A DNA stretch of 64,000 bases from JAUICS01 sp964384335. GTDB lineage: Bacteria; Pseudomonadota; Alphaproteobacteria; Micavibrionales; Micavibrionaceae. The stretch lies in assembly GCA_964384335.1 (NCBI GenBank), contig CAYLKN010000004.1, forward strand, positions 1 to 64,000, read 5' to 3'. Shown here in pieces: positions 26,299 to 35,387 of the stretch. How positions within the stretch are numbered: the first letter of the stretch is position 1; the number at the start of each line of letters is the position of its first letter. The translations under genes and the position numbers were made by a program. A model generated the notes under the pieces. It was not told the origin of the DNA, did not search any database, and saw only the letters and a list, made by a program, of their open reading frames with translations.

Positions 26299-27690
26299 TT
26301 AACCCGCTTTCTTTTTGTTCTGCCTGTTTTTTTCAGCCCAGCCCGGTTTTATTTGATTTTCTGAACGGGCAATGGCAAGGGCGTTGTCCGGCACATCATC
26401 CTTTATCGTGCTACCCGCCGCAAGGAAGGATCCTTTCCCGATTTTGACAGGCGAGATAAGGTTTACATTGCACCCGACCATGACATCATCACCGATTTCC
26501 GTTCTGTGTTTGAAAAACCCGTCATAGTTAACAATGATCGATCCTGCGCCGAAATTCACATTGCTGCCTACTGTCCCGTCACCAATATAGGAAAGGTGAT
26601 TGGCTTTTGTGCCTTCGCCTATATGCGTATTTTTTATTTCAACAAAATTACCGATCCTGACATTTTTTGACAGATGCGTACCGGGACGAAGGCGGGCAAA
26701 GGGCCCAATGCAGCATCCTTTCTCGATTTTGACGCCTTCAATGTGGCTGAACGCGCGGATCTCGACATTATCGGCAATGTCAACACCGGGCCCGAAGACA
26801 ACGTTCGGCTCAATCAACACATCCCGGCCCAGCCTTGTGTCGTGTGAAAAATAGGTTGTTGCCGGGTCCAGCAGAGTTGCACCCCATTCCATGGCTTTCC
26901 GGCGCAGCCGGTCTTGCAGTATGGCTTCACACAGGGACAGATCGGAACGGGAGTTGATACCGGACATTTCCTGAATATCGTTGCAAAGCGTAAAGGTAAC
27001 GCGTCCGCCTTCGGATGCGGCGAGTTCGACAAGATCCGTTGCATAAAACTCCCCTTGCGCATTTTCGTTTCCTACTTTGTCGATCAGCCTGGATAAAGCC
27101 TCCGTACTGATGCAAAACGCGCCGGTGTTAATAAGACGTATCGATTTTTCCTCCGGATCCGCATCCTTTTCCTCGACGATTTTTTTCAAAAATCCTTCGG
27201 GACTGCTAACAAGGCGGCCATAACCCGTCGGATCAGCTGCCTCTGCCCCCAAAACGGCCAGAACCGTTTCCGGATTCTTCTGCTTCTCCTGAACAAGCTT
27301 CACAAGCGTTTCGGGTAATAAAAGCGGCATATCACCCAGAAGGATCAGGACATCGCCATCAAATCCTTTTAAGTTCGGTATAGCGGTTTTTACGGCGTGC
27401 CCGGTCCCTTTGGGATTTTTCTGAATTGCCGTTTCATGCGGGGAGGCCGCCTTTTCAAGCTCCGGTATATTATCACCGACAACAACCACCACTTTTTCCG
27501 GTTCAAGCAATACTGCATTATTGATGACCCATTTGATGGCTGGCAGACCTGCAAGTTTATGCAGGACCTTGGGAAGGGAAGAGTGCATGCGTTTCCCTTT
27601 TCCCGCGGCAAGAATGATACAGGCCAGTTTTTTTTCAGCCAGTTTTTTTGTGGTCGGTTTTTGTGTGGATTGTAATTGCGGTTCGGGCAT
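26299..27690 (-). CDS. glmU: Bifunctional UDP-GlcNAc diphosphorylase / glucosamine-1-phosphate acetyltransferase
   Basis: The 463-residue enzyme makes UDP-GlcNAc. A short basic leader precedes the uridyltransferase motif 'IILAAGKGKRMHSSLPKVLHKLAG' (about 26-49). 'GDMPLLLPETL' and 'NTGAFC' follow. From about 265 the hexapeptide-repeat acetyltransferase domain runs to the end, with 'KNTHIGEGTKANHLSYIGDG' and 'GAGSIIVNYDGFFKHRTEIGD'. With glmS it completes the route from fructose 6-phosphate to UDP-GlcNAc. Confidence 0.94.
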   Translation of the reverse strand: MPEPQLQSTQKPTTKKLAEKKLACIILAAGKGKRMHSSLPKVLHKLAGLPAIKWVINNAVLLEPEKVVVVVGDNIPELEKAASPHETAIQKNPKGTGHAVKTAIPNLKGFDGDVLILLGDMPLLLPETLVKLVQEKQKNPETVLAVLGAEAADPTGYGRLVSSPEGFLKKIVEEKDADPEEKSIRLINTGAFCISTEALSRLIDKVGNENAQGEFYATDLVELAASEGGRVTFTLCNDIQEMSGINSRSDLSLCEAILQDRLRRKAMEWGATLLDPATTYFSHDTRLGRDVLIEPNVVFGPGVDIADNVEIRAFSHIEGVKIEKGCCIGPFARLRPGTHLSKNVRIGNFVEIKNTHIGEGTKANHLSYIGDGTVGSNVNFGAGSIIVNYDGFFKHRTEIGDDVMVGCNVNLISPVKIGKGSFLAAGSTIKDDVPDNALAIARSENQIKPGWAEKNRQNKKKAG

Positions 27691-27741
27691 AATCGCAATT
27701 TACGGTGTGATTATGCCTTTGTCTAGGGCGTGTTGACAGCC

Positions 27742-28440
27742 TTAATATCTCTTTCGTGCATAAACCCTGTTGGTCGGGGAAAACCTGTATTTCAAACCAA
27801 GACTGACGGAGTGATTCTGGTATTCCACGTCAATATCATTGTTTCCTGCGGCTGTCCGGACGTCCGCGTCCTGCGTGGCAAAATATCGGTATTCCGCGCC
27901 CAGTGTAAACTGATCCGTCAAATCGTAATCAAGTCCGGCCATAAGCTGATACGCCAAAACCCAGTCATCATCGCTTAACACCGTTGCCCCAGTGATACCG
28001 TAATCGTCATAGGCAACAGATGCGATCCCGAGCCCGCCGCCGACATAGGGCGTAAAGTTACTGGGGTTTGAATAATCATAATAGCCGTTAACCATAAAGG
28101 CGATGGATCTGTTTTCACCCCGGCTTCCCGGCGTGGGAAAGCCGGATGTATGGACATCTATTTCGTTATGACGGTATGAGACTTCGCCCTCCCCCCGAAA
28201 ACTTCCGAAATCATATCCGAATCCTCCGAGGGCCACAAATCCCGGGTCAAGCTCACTTTCCACGGTGTTGACACCGACTTGAATATCCTGGTCGTTCACA
28301 TAATTAAAACCGCCTCTGACGAATCCGTAACCGCCTTTTTTTTCGAATGCTGCTGCTTCCGATACAGACATTCCCAGAACACAGGCGGTCAAGGTAAAAC
28401 AAAAAGCATTGCGCAAGGGTGACAAATCAAAATTTTTCAT
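27742..28440 (-). CDS. Outer-membrane beta-barrel protein (second paralogue)
   Basis: The 232-residue protein has a signal peptide (about 1-31). The barrel resembles the protein at 16065-16736: 'SDDDWVLAYQLMAGLDYDLTDQFTLGAEYRYFATQDADVRT' is nearly shared. Here the usual C-terminal beta-signal 'LGLKYRF' is not the end; twelve more residues (SPTNRVYARKRY) follow before the stop. That tail could hinder BAM recognition or lie in the periplasm. An 18-base near-palindrome sits about 92-109 bases upstream of the start. Confidence 0.8.
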   Translation of the reverse strand: MKNFDLSPLRNAFCFTLTACVLGMSVSEAAAFEKKGGYGFVRGGFNYVNDQDIQVGVNTVESELDPGFVALGGFGYDFGSFRGEGEVSYRHNEIDVHTSGFPTPGSRGENRSIAFMVNGYYDYSNPSNFTPYVGGGLGIASVAYDDYGITGATVLSDDDWVLAYQLMAGLDYDLTDQFTLGAEYRYFATQDADVRTAAGNNDIDVEYQNHSVSLGLKYRFSPTNRVYARKRY

Positions 28441-28531
28441 ATCAGGCTCCGGAGTGGAAATAAGGAAAAGATAAATGTGAATAAAAGCTATTAAAATAGT
28501 AACGCGGTGGCCTGATATTGAAAAGACAGTG

Positions 28532-28549
28532 ATTGTGAATATTCACGAT
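28532..28549. promoter_or_regulatory. Palindromic candidate operator upstream of the outer-membrane protein gene
   Basis: ATTGTGAATATTCACGAT contains the perfect 12-base palindrome GTGAATATTCAC. It lies between the outer-membrane protein gene (minus strand) and the tRNA-Leu gene. Such symmetry suits a dimeric regulator, but no regulator can be named. Confidence 0.4.
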
Positions 28550-28626
28550 ATCCACAGACAGGGTCAAAGTTTCTTGCGGAAAACGCCTTGGCAGTGTATT
28601 GCATTGAGAATTGATATTGCCTCCCG

Positions 28627-28712
28627 GGCCCGTGGCGGAATCGGTAGACGCTGCGGACTTAAAATCCGTTTCCCGCAAGGGAGTGGGGGTTCAAGTCCCC
28701 CCGGGCCCACCA
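28627..28712 (+). tRNA. tRNA-Leu (anticodon UAA)
   Basis: The acceptor stem GGGCCCG/CGGGCCC, D-arm GGCGGAATCGGTAGACGC, anticodon loop CTTAAAA with anticodon TAA, long variable arm typical of class II tRNAs, T-arm GGGTTCAAGTCC and an encoded CCA end are all present. Confidence 0.95.
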
Positions 28713-28747
28713 AAAGTGAGGGGTAAATAACTGTAATCTTTAATGCG

Positions 28748-29425
28748 TTATCTGCTTTCCCGTGCGCCGAAAATTGCGCTTCCGACCCTGATGTAAGTTG
28801 CCCCGGCGGCGATGGCTTTTTCGAAGTCGCCGCTCATCCCCATACTGAGTTCTTTCAGGCCAAGCCGGCGGGCATGTGAGGCCAGCAGGGCGAAATGCAT
28901 GCCCGGAGGCTCATCCACAGGCGGAATACACATAAGACCGGTTATATCCAGGCCCGATCCATTCACGGCATAATCGACCAGTGCATCAAGGTCCGAAATA
29001 CGCACCCCGGATTTTTGATCCTCGTCACCGGTATTGACCTGGATAAAGCAGGGAAGCGTTTTGCCCTGTTTCCGCACTTCCTTTGCAACTGCATCCGCAA
29101 GTTTCGGCCTGTCAATCGTTTCGATGCAATCGAAAAGGGCAACGGCGTCCCTGACCTTGTTTGTCTGAAGCGGCCCTATAAGATGAATTCGAAGCTCGGG
29201 ATACCGGGCTTTCCGGGCGGACCATCTTTCTGTTGCCTCCTGCACCCGGTTTTCGCCGAACAGCCTGTGCCCGCAGGTAAGGGCAGCGTTTATGCGGTCA
29301 TCGTTTTGTTTCTTGCTGACGGCCACAAGGTTAATCTCATCCGGTTTGCGGTCCCACCGGTTGCATGTCCTTTCGATTTTTTTCCGGATTGCCTCGAAAT
29401 TGTGATGAACCTGATTATCCTGCAT
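28748..29425 (-). CDS. YggS-family PLP homeostasis protein
   Basis: The 225-residue single-domain PLP-binding protein has an alanine-racemase-like barrel. The PLP lysine is in 'INLVAVSKKQNDDRINAAL' (about 30-48), with 'FGENRVQEATERW', 'HLIGPLQTNKVRDAV', 'LSMGMSGDFEKAIAAGATYIRVGSAIFG' at the end. It buffers free PLP and has no known catalytic reaction. It is followed downstream on the same strand, against transcription order, by the PLP-dependent aminotransferase at 29441. Confidence 0.9.
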   Translation of the reverse strand: MQDNQVHHNFEAIRKKIERTCNRWDRKPDEINLVAVSKKQNDDRINAALTCGHRLFGENRVQEATERWSARKARYPELRIHLIGPLQTNKVRDAVALFDCIETIDRPKLADAVAKEVRKQGKTLPCFIQVNTGDEDQKSGVRISDLDALVDYAVNGSGLDITGLMCIPPVDEPPGMHFALLASHARRLGLKELSMGMSGDFEKAIAAGATYIRVGSAIFGARESR

Positions 29426-29440
29426 GCCGGGAAATGATCG

Positions 29441-30598
29441 TTACTTCAGGTAGTGCCAGCTTTGCAGACGGCGGCAGGCCTCTTCCATTTCTTCGGAAGA
29501 GCCGGCAAACGAAATGCGCATGGTTTTATGTCCGCGTTCCAGATCAAAATCCTGTCCCGGAGTCATGGCAACTTTAATATCGTCCAGCATTTTGAAGCAG
29601 AAATCATTACTGTTATCTGTGAGGTCAGAAATATCCGCGTAAAGGTAAAATGCGCCTTTCGTTTCGGACAGATTGGAAATTCCCGCTTTCGGCAATTCAC
29701 GTTTCAGAATTTCAAGATTGTGTTTGTAACGTTTGACGTAACCGTCGAGTATTTCAGTATGCTCAAAAACTTTAACAGCCATGTGTTGCGCCAGTGTAGG
29801 CGGGGCCACGAACATGCTTTCTGCGATCGCTTTTATCCGCCGCGCCATATCGGGAGGCGTGATGATCCAGCCAAGCCGCCATCCGGTCATGGCAAAGTAT
29901 TTGGAAAAGCTGTTTACCGCGACTGCCTGGTCGGAAAACCGCAGAACACTGTCCACCGACCCTTCAAAAACGACACCGTGATAAAGCTCGTCCGATATAA
30001 CCCGTATACCCTTTGCCTCGCACCATTCAACAAGTGCCTTCAACTCTTCCTGTTTCAGGATTGTTCCGGCAGGATTCGAAGGGCTGGCGATTATAAGGCC
30101 GTCAATCGGACCTTCCAGTTCCTCCAGCCTTTGAATTGAAGGCTGGTAATTCTCCTCCTGTGTCGTCGGAATTTCCACGGGCTGTATTCCAAGTGTCTTG
30201 AGTATATTGCGGTAAGCGGGATAGCCCGGTGCGGCGAGAGCCACCCTGTCCCCGGGTTCAAAAACCGTAAGAAACGAAAATAAAAATCCGCCGGATGCGC
30301 CGATGGTTACGGTTACTCTCTCGGGTGCGATATCAAGACCGTACCGCTCCCTGTACCAGTGGGAAATACGTTCTTTAAGCAGGGGCATTCCGGAGGCCTC
30401 CGTATATCCCATCCTGGCATCGGAATCGAGCATCTGTTTAGCGTGGGCGATAACAGGCCATGGCGCCCCATCCTGCGGCTGGCCCGCTTCCATATGAATG
30501 ATATCGTCGCCTGCCCGTTCGCGCTCATTTGCGATACGAAGCAGATCAAGGACACGGAAAACCTCAACGTCTGAGCGGCCGGAAACTTTGTATACCAA
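29441..30598 (-). CDS. Class I/II pyridoxal-phosphate aminotransferase
   Basis: The 385-residue fold-type I aminotransferase has 'MEAGQPQDGAP', 'GASGGFLFSF', 'IIASPSNPAGTIL' (about 172-184), 'SDELYHGVVFEG' and the PLP lysine in 'VNSFSKYFAMTGWRLGW' (about 228-244). The amino donor and acceptor cannot be told; the aspartate/alanine group is likeliest. A second, different family member lies at 55641-56882. It sits in a minus-strand run with the AmgK-like kinase. Confidence 0.85.
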   Translation of the reverse strand: MVYKVSGRSDVEVFRVLDLLRIANERERAGDDIIHMEAGQPQDGAPWPVIAHAKQMLDSDARMGYTEASGMPLLKERISHWYRERYGLDIAPERVTVTIGASGGFLFSFLTVFEPGDRVALAAPGYPAYRNILKTLGIQPVEIPTTQEENYQPSIQRLEELEGPIDGLIIASPSNPAGTILKQEELKALVEWCEAKGIRVISDELYHGVVFEGSVDSVLRFSDQAVAVNSFSKYFAMTGWRLGWIITPPDMARRIKAIAESMFVAPPTLAQHMAVKVFEHTEILDGYVKRYKHNLEILKRELPKAGISNLSETKGAFYLYADISDLTDNSNDFCFKMLDDIKVAMTPGQDFDLERGHKTMRISFAGSSEEMEEACRRLQSWHYLK

Positions 30599-30631
30599 TG
30601 AAGAACTCCTTTATTCAGTTAAATGCAAGTC

Positions 30632-31684
30632 TTAATCGGACGGGAAAAGCCCGTCAATAAGGCGAAGGGAAATCCGGTTGTTTTCGAGAAAGCTTTTAAG
30701 CGGATGCAGGGACGGGTTTGCGGAACTCAGCTGTTCAACCCATGCCGTCAGCCTTGGCAGATGTTTCACATACCTTGTTTTGCCGTCTATTCGGGCAAGT
30801 TTGATGAACAGGCCGATAACCCGGCAATGAAAAAGACAGGCCAGAAAGGGAAGCCACATTTTAATGCTTTCCTGCTCTTCTTTCGTGAAATGTGCACAAT
30901 ACCTTTCAATCAAAGCTTCGCGCAACACGTCACCGATATCCCGCCTGGCATCGTAAAGAATATTGGCAAGATCATAGGCAACAGGTCCGCGGCAAGCGCC
31001 CTGAAAGTCAAGGATTCCAATGGCATTTTGCTTAAGAACCATAAGGTTCTGCGCGTGGTAATCGCCATGGACGAAACCGTATACGGGATCGGGAAGGGAT
31101 TGCACGATGTCTTCCCGCAGTTTCTGAAACTGTATGATCAGGTTTTGACTGTCCAGTCCGTCATCAATGCATTGACAGTACCAGTGAATAAAAGCATCAG
31201 TATCCGTGTAAACATGGTCGTCAAAAAAATTACGCAGACCAGTGCCTTCCATTTTATTAACGGGGACCAGGGACTCGATTGCGTTTTCATACAAATTTTT
31301 TTTAGAAGTCATGTCCGATGCCGCTTCAGAAAGCATCAGATCGCCAAAATCCTCAATGATGGCGTAGCCGTTTTTAATGTCATGCGCATATATTTCAGGA
31401 ACACGAATGCCCTTTTCGCGCATAAGTGCAGCGAGTCTGACAAAGTCGGAAAGTTTATGTCCCTTTGACAGACGCGGGTCATCATCGGTGAGTGTATCCA
31501 GTAAGACAGCAGTCTCCTGACCTTTGCACAGACGGAGGTAGTGGCGTGTGCCGCAATCTTCATTCAGCGGTTCCGGCGGAGCCGAATCCAGCCAGCCCGA
31601 AGATTTCAGAAAATTTTTTAAGGCCTTATCTCTGGCGGCGATAGATCCGTTTTCTTCCTTTTCCAGAACTTCCATAACCGTCAT
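30632..31684 (-). CDS. Aminoglycoside-phosphotransferase-fold sugar kinase (AmgK-like)
   Basis: The 350-residue protein is of the COG3178 group that includes AmgK, the anomeric MurNAc/GlcNAc kinase of peptidoglycan recycling. It shows 'RHYLRL', 'VPEIYAHDIKNGYAIIEDFGDLMLSE', the catalytic 'FVHGDYHAQNLMVLK' (His-Gly-Asp-X4-Asn) and 'GILDFQGACRGPVAYDLANILYDARRD' with the DFQ metal-binding Asp. I choose the ATG at 31684, which has GGAG before it and lies four bases after the upstream stop. The usual partner murU is not adjacent. Confidence 0.78.
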   Translation of the reverse strand: MTVMEVLEKEENGSIAARDKALKNFLKSSGWLDSAPPEPLNEDCGTRHYLRLCKGQETAVLLDTLTDDDPRLSKGHKLSDFVRLAALMREKGIRVPEIYAHDIKNGYAIIEDFGDLMLSEAASDMTSKKNLYENAIESLVPVNKMEGTGLRNFFDDHVYTDTDAFIHWYCQCIDDGLDSQNLIIQFQKLREDIVQSLPDPVYGFVHGDYHAQNLMVLKQNAIGILDFQGACRGPVAYDLANILYDARRDIGDVLREALIERYCAHFTKEEQESIKMWLPFLACLFHCRVIGLFIKLARIDGKTRYVKHLPRLTAWVEQLSSANPSLHPLKSFLENNRISLRLIDGLFPSD

Positions 31685-31688
31685 ATTT

Positions 31689-32180
31689 TTAATTATCTCC
31701 GGGTTTTTTATTTTTTTCGACCTTGTCGGCAATAAGGCGCATTGTATTGGCATGTCTTTTTGATGCCGCGGTTTTTTTCAACGGGCGGGATGTTTCCGTT
31801 TCATGCCCGAACATGGCGGGCTCCCCGGTTGCAATGGCCTTAAGCAAGGCAATGCCGAAACCATCATCCTTTTCCTCATCAGGCAGATCGCCAAGCCAGG
31901 AAAGATCCTCTTCCGATCCACCTTCGGTTCCTGCCGGTTTTTTTTCTTTTTTTTGCGCCTCTGCTCTTTTATTTGCCTCTGCCGCTGCCTCTGCGTCCTT
32001 TCTCTGAACATGCGATACGGCGTAGCCGATAATACCGCTCAGATGCGGTTTGGCAAGTTCATGAAGCAGCTTGGGATCCTCATAAGTCCAGGCGATAATC
32101 TGCTGTCTGACTTTCAGAATATTGTTGTTATGGAGCTTTAATGCCTGTCTTATTCTGTTTTCAGCGTATTGTCGAGCCAT
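31689..32180 (-). CDS. Conserved-looking hypothetical protein with low-complexity linker
   Basis: I do not recognise this 163-residue soluble protein. Residues about 1-60 are helical ('RQYAENRIRQALKLHNNNILKVRQQIIAWTYEDPKLLHELAKPHLSG'). A Lys/Glu/Ala-rich charged linker (about 65-90) follows, then an acidic patch 'EEDLSWLGDLPDEEKDDGFG' and a basic C-terminus containing 'KRHANTMRLIADK'. It lies four bases upstream of the AmgK-like gene and is probably co-transcribed with it. Confidence 0.65.
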   Translation of the reverse strand: MARQYAENRIRQALKLHNNNILKVRQQIIAWTYEDPKLLHELAKPHLSGIIGYAVSHVQRKDAEAAAEANKRAEAQKKEKKPAGTEGGSEEDLSWLGDLPDEEKDDGFGIALLKAIATGEPAMFGHETETSRPLKKTAASKRHANTMRLIADKVEKNKKPGDN

Positions 32181-32290
32181 TGTATTATCGCCACTAAGAT
32201 ATAGTTAACAGGATGCCACGAAATCATGGAAAAACAAAATATCTTTGATCTTTCTTCCTCTTCAATTTGCGTGTGCCGGAAAGAAATTTT

Positions 32291-32977
32291 TTAATGCCTC
32301 GGGAAATTATCATTCTGCGCAGACTGGCTGTGTACCGAAAGTTCAAGCATTGTCATGAACAATTCCGCCCTTTCCTGGCATGTCCTGGCTTCCAGTAAGG
32401 CCTGCTTCTCACACGCATCAAGAGGGCATATCATGGCAAGTGCGGTAATGAGTTTTTCATTTGGCGTGCTTCTGATCGACTCCCAGCTGCATGACAGGCC
32501 GTGTATTTCAAAATATCTTTCAAGAAATCCAAAAAGTTTTTCCCGGTCAAGGTCCATGCATCTGTCTGTGGAAAGATCATCCAGAAACCCGTTCCACTGC
32601 GGCTTCACCAGGCGGTATGATTTTTCGCGGGTCATTTCCTTTGCAATTTCAAACCGGCACACTCCGGTAAGATTAATAACCACACGGCGGTCCTCGGTTT
32701 CAGAGAAAGAGGTTATGCGCCCCGCACATCCGATAGTAAAATTTTTGGATTGATTTTCGCCGTTTTCATTATCCGATGCGGATTTGTTGGGCTGGACCAT
32801 GCCGATAAGGCGGCTGTCTTTCAAAGCATCATCAATCATTTCCAGATAACGGTCTTCGAAAATATTCAGCGGCAGGTTACCGCCGGGCAGAAGGAGAACG
32901 CCGTAGAGAGGGAAAATCGGCAGATTCTCCGGCAGGCGCTCATGTTTTGTTTCAAAAAATCCTGTTTTTTCGGTCAT
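32291..32977 (-). CDS. LON peptidase substrate-binding-domain protein
   Basis: The 228-residue protein is a stand-alone Lon N-terminal (LAN/PUA-like) domain: 'LPIFPLYGVLLLPGGNLPLNIFEDRYLEMIDDAL', then 'IGCAGRITSFSETEDRRVVINLTGVCRF'. There is no ATPase or protease part, so it presumably binds proteins. I prefer the ATG at 32977; an in-frame TTG at 33040, four bases after the cnoX stop, would add 21 basic residues. The same gene pair, thioredoxin-like then Lon-substrate domain, is common in alphaproteobacteria. Confidence 0.82.
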   Translation of the reverse strand: MTEKTGFFETKHERLPENLPIFPLYGVLLLPGGNLPLNIFEDRYLEMIDDALKDSRLIGMVQPNKSASDNENGENQSKNFTIGCAGRITSFSETEDRRVVINLTGVCRFEIAKEMTREKSYRLVKPQWNGFLDDLSTDRCMDLDREKLFGFLERYFEIHGLSCSWESIRSTPNEKLITALAMICPLDACEKQALLEARTCQERAELFMTMLELSVHSQSAQNDNFPRH

Positions 32978-33043
32978 AAGCAGTTTGTTCACCGCATCTG
33001 TTTTGATTTTTTTTAAGTACCGAAAATAAACTAAGTCCAAAAT

Positions 33044-34018
33044 CTATGAGAACAATATCCCGGACAGTTTTCTTCGTCCTGCAAGCGTTGCAGGATCGCT
33101 GTGCCCAAGGGCGTCAAAAAACTTTAAAAGCTGATCTCTGGCTTTGCCGTCCTCCCAATCCCTGTTTTTCCGGATGATTTCCAATAACGTATCTATGGCG
33201 TTTTCCGTTTTTCCATCTGCAAACAGGGCGCATGCGTAATCATAAGATATCTGTGGATCATCCGGGTTTTCCGCCAGGGCTTTCTCAAACTTGTGCACCG
33301 GGGTGTCCGGTTTTTGGCCGGCAAGTTCAACGGCGACTCTGGCCTCCCCAAACGCGGCGGATTTTTTGATTTCTTCAGGTGCATTTTCAAGAAAGTGTTC
33401 CGCCTGGCCTACCTGGCCCGCGGCGAGAAAGGTTCTGACTATCCCGGCGAAGGCCTTTGCGTTTGTTTCATCATGCTGAAGAACGGCGGCATAAATCTTT
33501 TGGGCCTCCTGCAGTTTTTTGTCCGCAAGAAGGGCGGCCGCCTGGCTCAGGGCCTCTTCAATGTCAATTCCGCCCGGCTGGTTTTGCCGCGCCATCTGGA
33601 TAATGTTACGGACAAAGGTTTTGATTTCGCCCGGCGTTTTGTTCCCCTGAAACCCGTCAACTGGCTGCCCCTGAAAAAAGGCATATACGGTGGGCAGGGA
33701 CTGTATGCGCATCGCCGTGGCCAGCTGCTGGTTTTCATCCGCATTGACCTTGGCCATTTTGACTTTTCCGCCCGCGGAGCGCACGGCCTCCTCAAGAACG
33801 GGTCCCAGAGATTTGCACGGGCCGCACCACGGCGCCCAGAAATCAACGATTACCGGTGTCTCCATCGAGGCTTTCATTACTTTTTCCTCAAAATCCGCAG
33901 TGCCGACATCAAAAACCAGAGCCTTCGTACCGGGTGTTTCCGGATTTCTGGGGCCGGTGGCCGATTCCTGCTCTGCCGCCTGTCCCTTCTGCCGTGATTG
34001 TCCTAAACCGAATAGCAT
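33044..34018 (-). CDS. cnoX: CnoX/YbbN thioredoxin-TPR co-chaperone
   Basis: The 324-residue protein joins a thioredoxin domain (active site W64-C65-G66-P67-C68) to a C-terminal tetratricopeptide-like region (about 150-320, with 'ALLADKKLQEAQKIYAAVLQHDETNAKA'). CnoX holds proteins under chlorine or oxidative stress and hands them to chaperones. E. coli CnoX lacks the second redox pair residue, while this one keeps a full CGPC and should be redox-active, as reported for Caulobacter. The leader of about 35 residues before the thioredoxin fold is Gln/Pro-rich. Confidence 0.88.
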   Translation of the reverse strand: MLFGLGQSRQKGQAAEQESATGPRNPETPGTKALVFDVGTADFEEKVMKASMETPVIVDFWAPWCGPCKSLGPVLEEAVRSAGGKVKMAKVNADENQQLATAMRIQSLPTVYAFFQGQPVDGFQGNKTPGEIKTFVRNIIQMARQNQPGGIDIEEALSQAAALLADKKLQEAQKIYAAVLQHDETNAKAFAGIVRTFLAAGQVGQAEHFLENAPEEIKKSAAFGEARVAVELAGQKPDTPVHKFEKALAENPDDPQISYDYACALFADGKTENAIDTLLEIIRKNRDWEDGKARDQLLKFFDALGHSDPATLAGRRKLSGILFS

Positions 34019-34043
34019 ATTTGTCCTCTATAATTGTTCAGTG

Positions 34044-34625
34044 TTATGCATTGCCATGATCTTCAAAATCTATGATGTGTGGCGTATGTCCGCAAAAGTC
34101 AATAAATTTGAGAAGGTCGTCCGGCGAAAGTCCGACAGTCATCCTGTTATCAAGAGGATGATAATTCACCTGTTTCTTTTGCATCATGGCCTTGTCCAGT
34201 ATGAGTCGCACATGCCGGTCCGGATCGTTTATGATCGAAAAAGGGCAGACCGAGCCGGGCCGGACGCCCAGAAATTCGAAAAGCCGTTCCGCGGAGCCGA
34301 AAGACAGGCGGTCCGATTCGATCTCTGCCTGCAAAGCCTTTAAATCAACGGTGGTTTCGTTGAGCGCAACCACCAGGAAGTTTTTCTTCTTCTTATCACG
34401 CAGATACAGGTTTCGGCAATGCGCGCCGGGAATGTCCTTTTCAATCAGCTCGCTTTCCTTGACAGTGAAAACCGCCGGATGATGGTGAACGGTGTATGCA
34501 ATTTCAAGTTTGTCAAGAACGCGGAACAGATCATCCGGTTTTGTTGGAAGGTCAAAAACCGGATCGTCGTTTCCGGGATTGTTTGTCTGCTGATTTGCCT
34601 GCCCGGTCATATCTTTTACCCGCAT
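34044..34625 (-). CDS. Prolyl-tRNA deacylase, ProXp/YbaK family
   Basis: The 193-residue trans-editing protein probably clears mischarged Ala-tRNA(Pro). It shows 'LEIAYTVHHHPAVFTVKESELIEKDIPGAHCRNLYLRDKKKKNFLVVAL' and 'GVRPGSVCPFSIIND', typical of the PrdX/ProXp-ala group with the lysine-rich substrate loop. The start may be the ATG at 34625 or one five codons later at 34610; the first ~25 residues are not part of the domain. It lies 25 bases upstream of cnoX on the same strand. Confidence 0.85.
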   Translation of the reverse strand: MRVKDMTGQANQQTNNPGNDDPVFDLPTKPDDLFRVLDKLEIAYTVHHHPAVFTVKESELIEKDIPGAHCRNLYLRDKKKKNFLVVALNETTVDLKALQAEIESDRLSFGSAERLFEFLGVRPGSVCPFSIINDPDRHVRLILDKAMMQKKQVNYHPLDNRMTVGLSPDDLLKFIDFCGHTPHIIDFEDHGNA

Positions 34626-34776
34626 CGTGTTCTTAAATTTGTCTTATAGTAATGCCCCCGTGTTAAAATATCAATGAGCAAAATATGGAAATTTTCAAAG
34701 TGCTGCCGGGTTTTGTTAAGGAATTGGTAACGCTTTGACGTTATGCTCATTCTAAAGAGTAAGGTGAAAGAATTAA

Positions 34777-34971
34777 ATGACCACGTCAGGTCCACATATG
34801 TATCGTTTGGATCCTTTGCACGGGGTAGGTGTAAATGTGAAGGAGTGCATAATTCCTTTGAATTACTGTTGTACTCCTAATCTGCCTAGAGCATCTGATA
34901 TTTTTAGAGAAATGGTAAAAATCTATCCAACAAATGGGGGTGGTAGTGTCCCCAATGGCCCAAGCTTTTAA
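34777..34971 (+). CDS. Possible 64-residue small protein of unknown function
   Basis: This is the only plausible coding stretch between 34626 and 35105, a 480-base region otherwise empty to my eye. AAGGTG lies ten bases before the ATG. The product (MTTSGPHMYRLDPLHGVGVN at the N-terminus) has no recognisable motif, and the region is AT-rich. The ORF could be chance; the opposite strand is open over nearly the same bases. Confidence 0.3.
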   Translation: MTTSGPHMYRLDPLHGVGVNVKECIIPLNYCCTPNLPRASDIFREMVKIYPTNGGGSVPNGPSF

Positions 34972-35105
34972 ATTCATCAGTTGGAAAATTTCCAGTAAAG
35001 CATATCAGAACTATTTCCCATCCAAATCAATGAATGCCCATGGAATATGGATTATCACTTTTGTTAGAAGATTGTTTTGCCGTTATTTTATGATAGCGTT
35101 TTATC

Positions 35106-35387
35106 ATGAACATAGAACTTGCAAAACTTCCAAACGGAGATCTGGCAATTGTTTGTGATACGGAGTTCGAAAAACCCGTGCGCCGTGTTGAATATTACCG
35201 GGATCAAAGATTGTTTATGCTGATTTACGACGATCCGGACCATGAAGGGGATCTTCTCGAGCATGAAATTTCAGAGGAATCCGCACAAATCGTTAAGAAC
35301 AGTGCCAATGATATCGTTATTTTCGAGGCCCCCGACCCAAGCAATCCCAAACATTACAAAGTTCCTCTTATCCAGATAGGGATATAA
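35106..35387 (+). CDS. Small conserved-looking hypothetical protein
   Basis: I do not recognise this 93-residue acidic protein. It reads as a compact beta-rich domain ('LAKLPNGDLAIVCDTEFEKPVRRVEYYRDQRLFMLIYDD...'). No signal peptide or membrane segment is seen. Base composition and codon use match the housekeeping genes, which supports it as a real gene. It stands alone, followed by tRNA-Gly. Confidence 0.6.
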   Translation: MNIELAKLPNGDLAIVCDTEFEKPVRRVEYYRDQRLFMLIYDDPDHEGDLLEHEISEESAQIVKNSANDIVIFEAPDPSNPKHYKVPLIQIGI

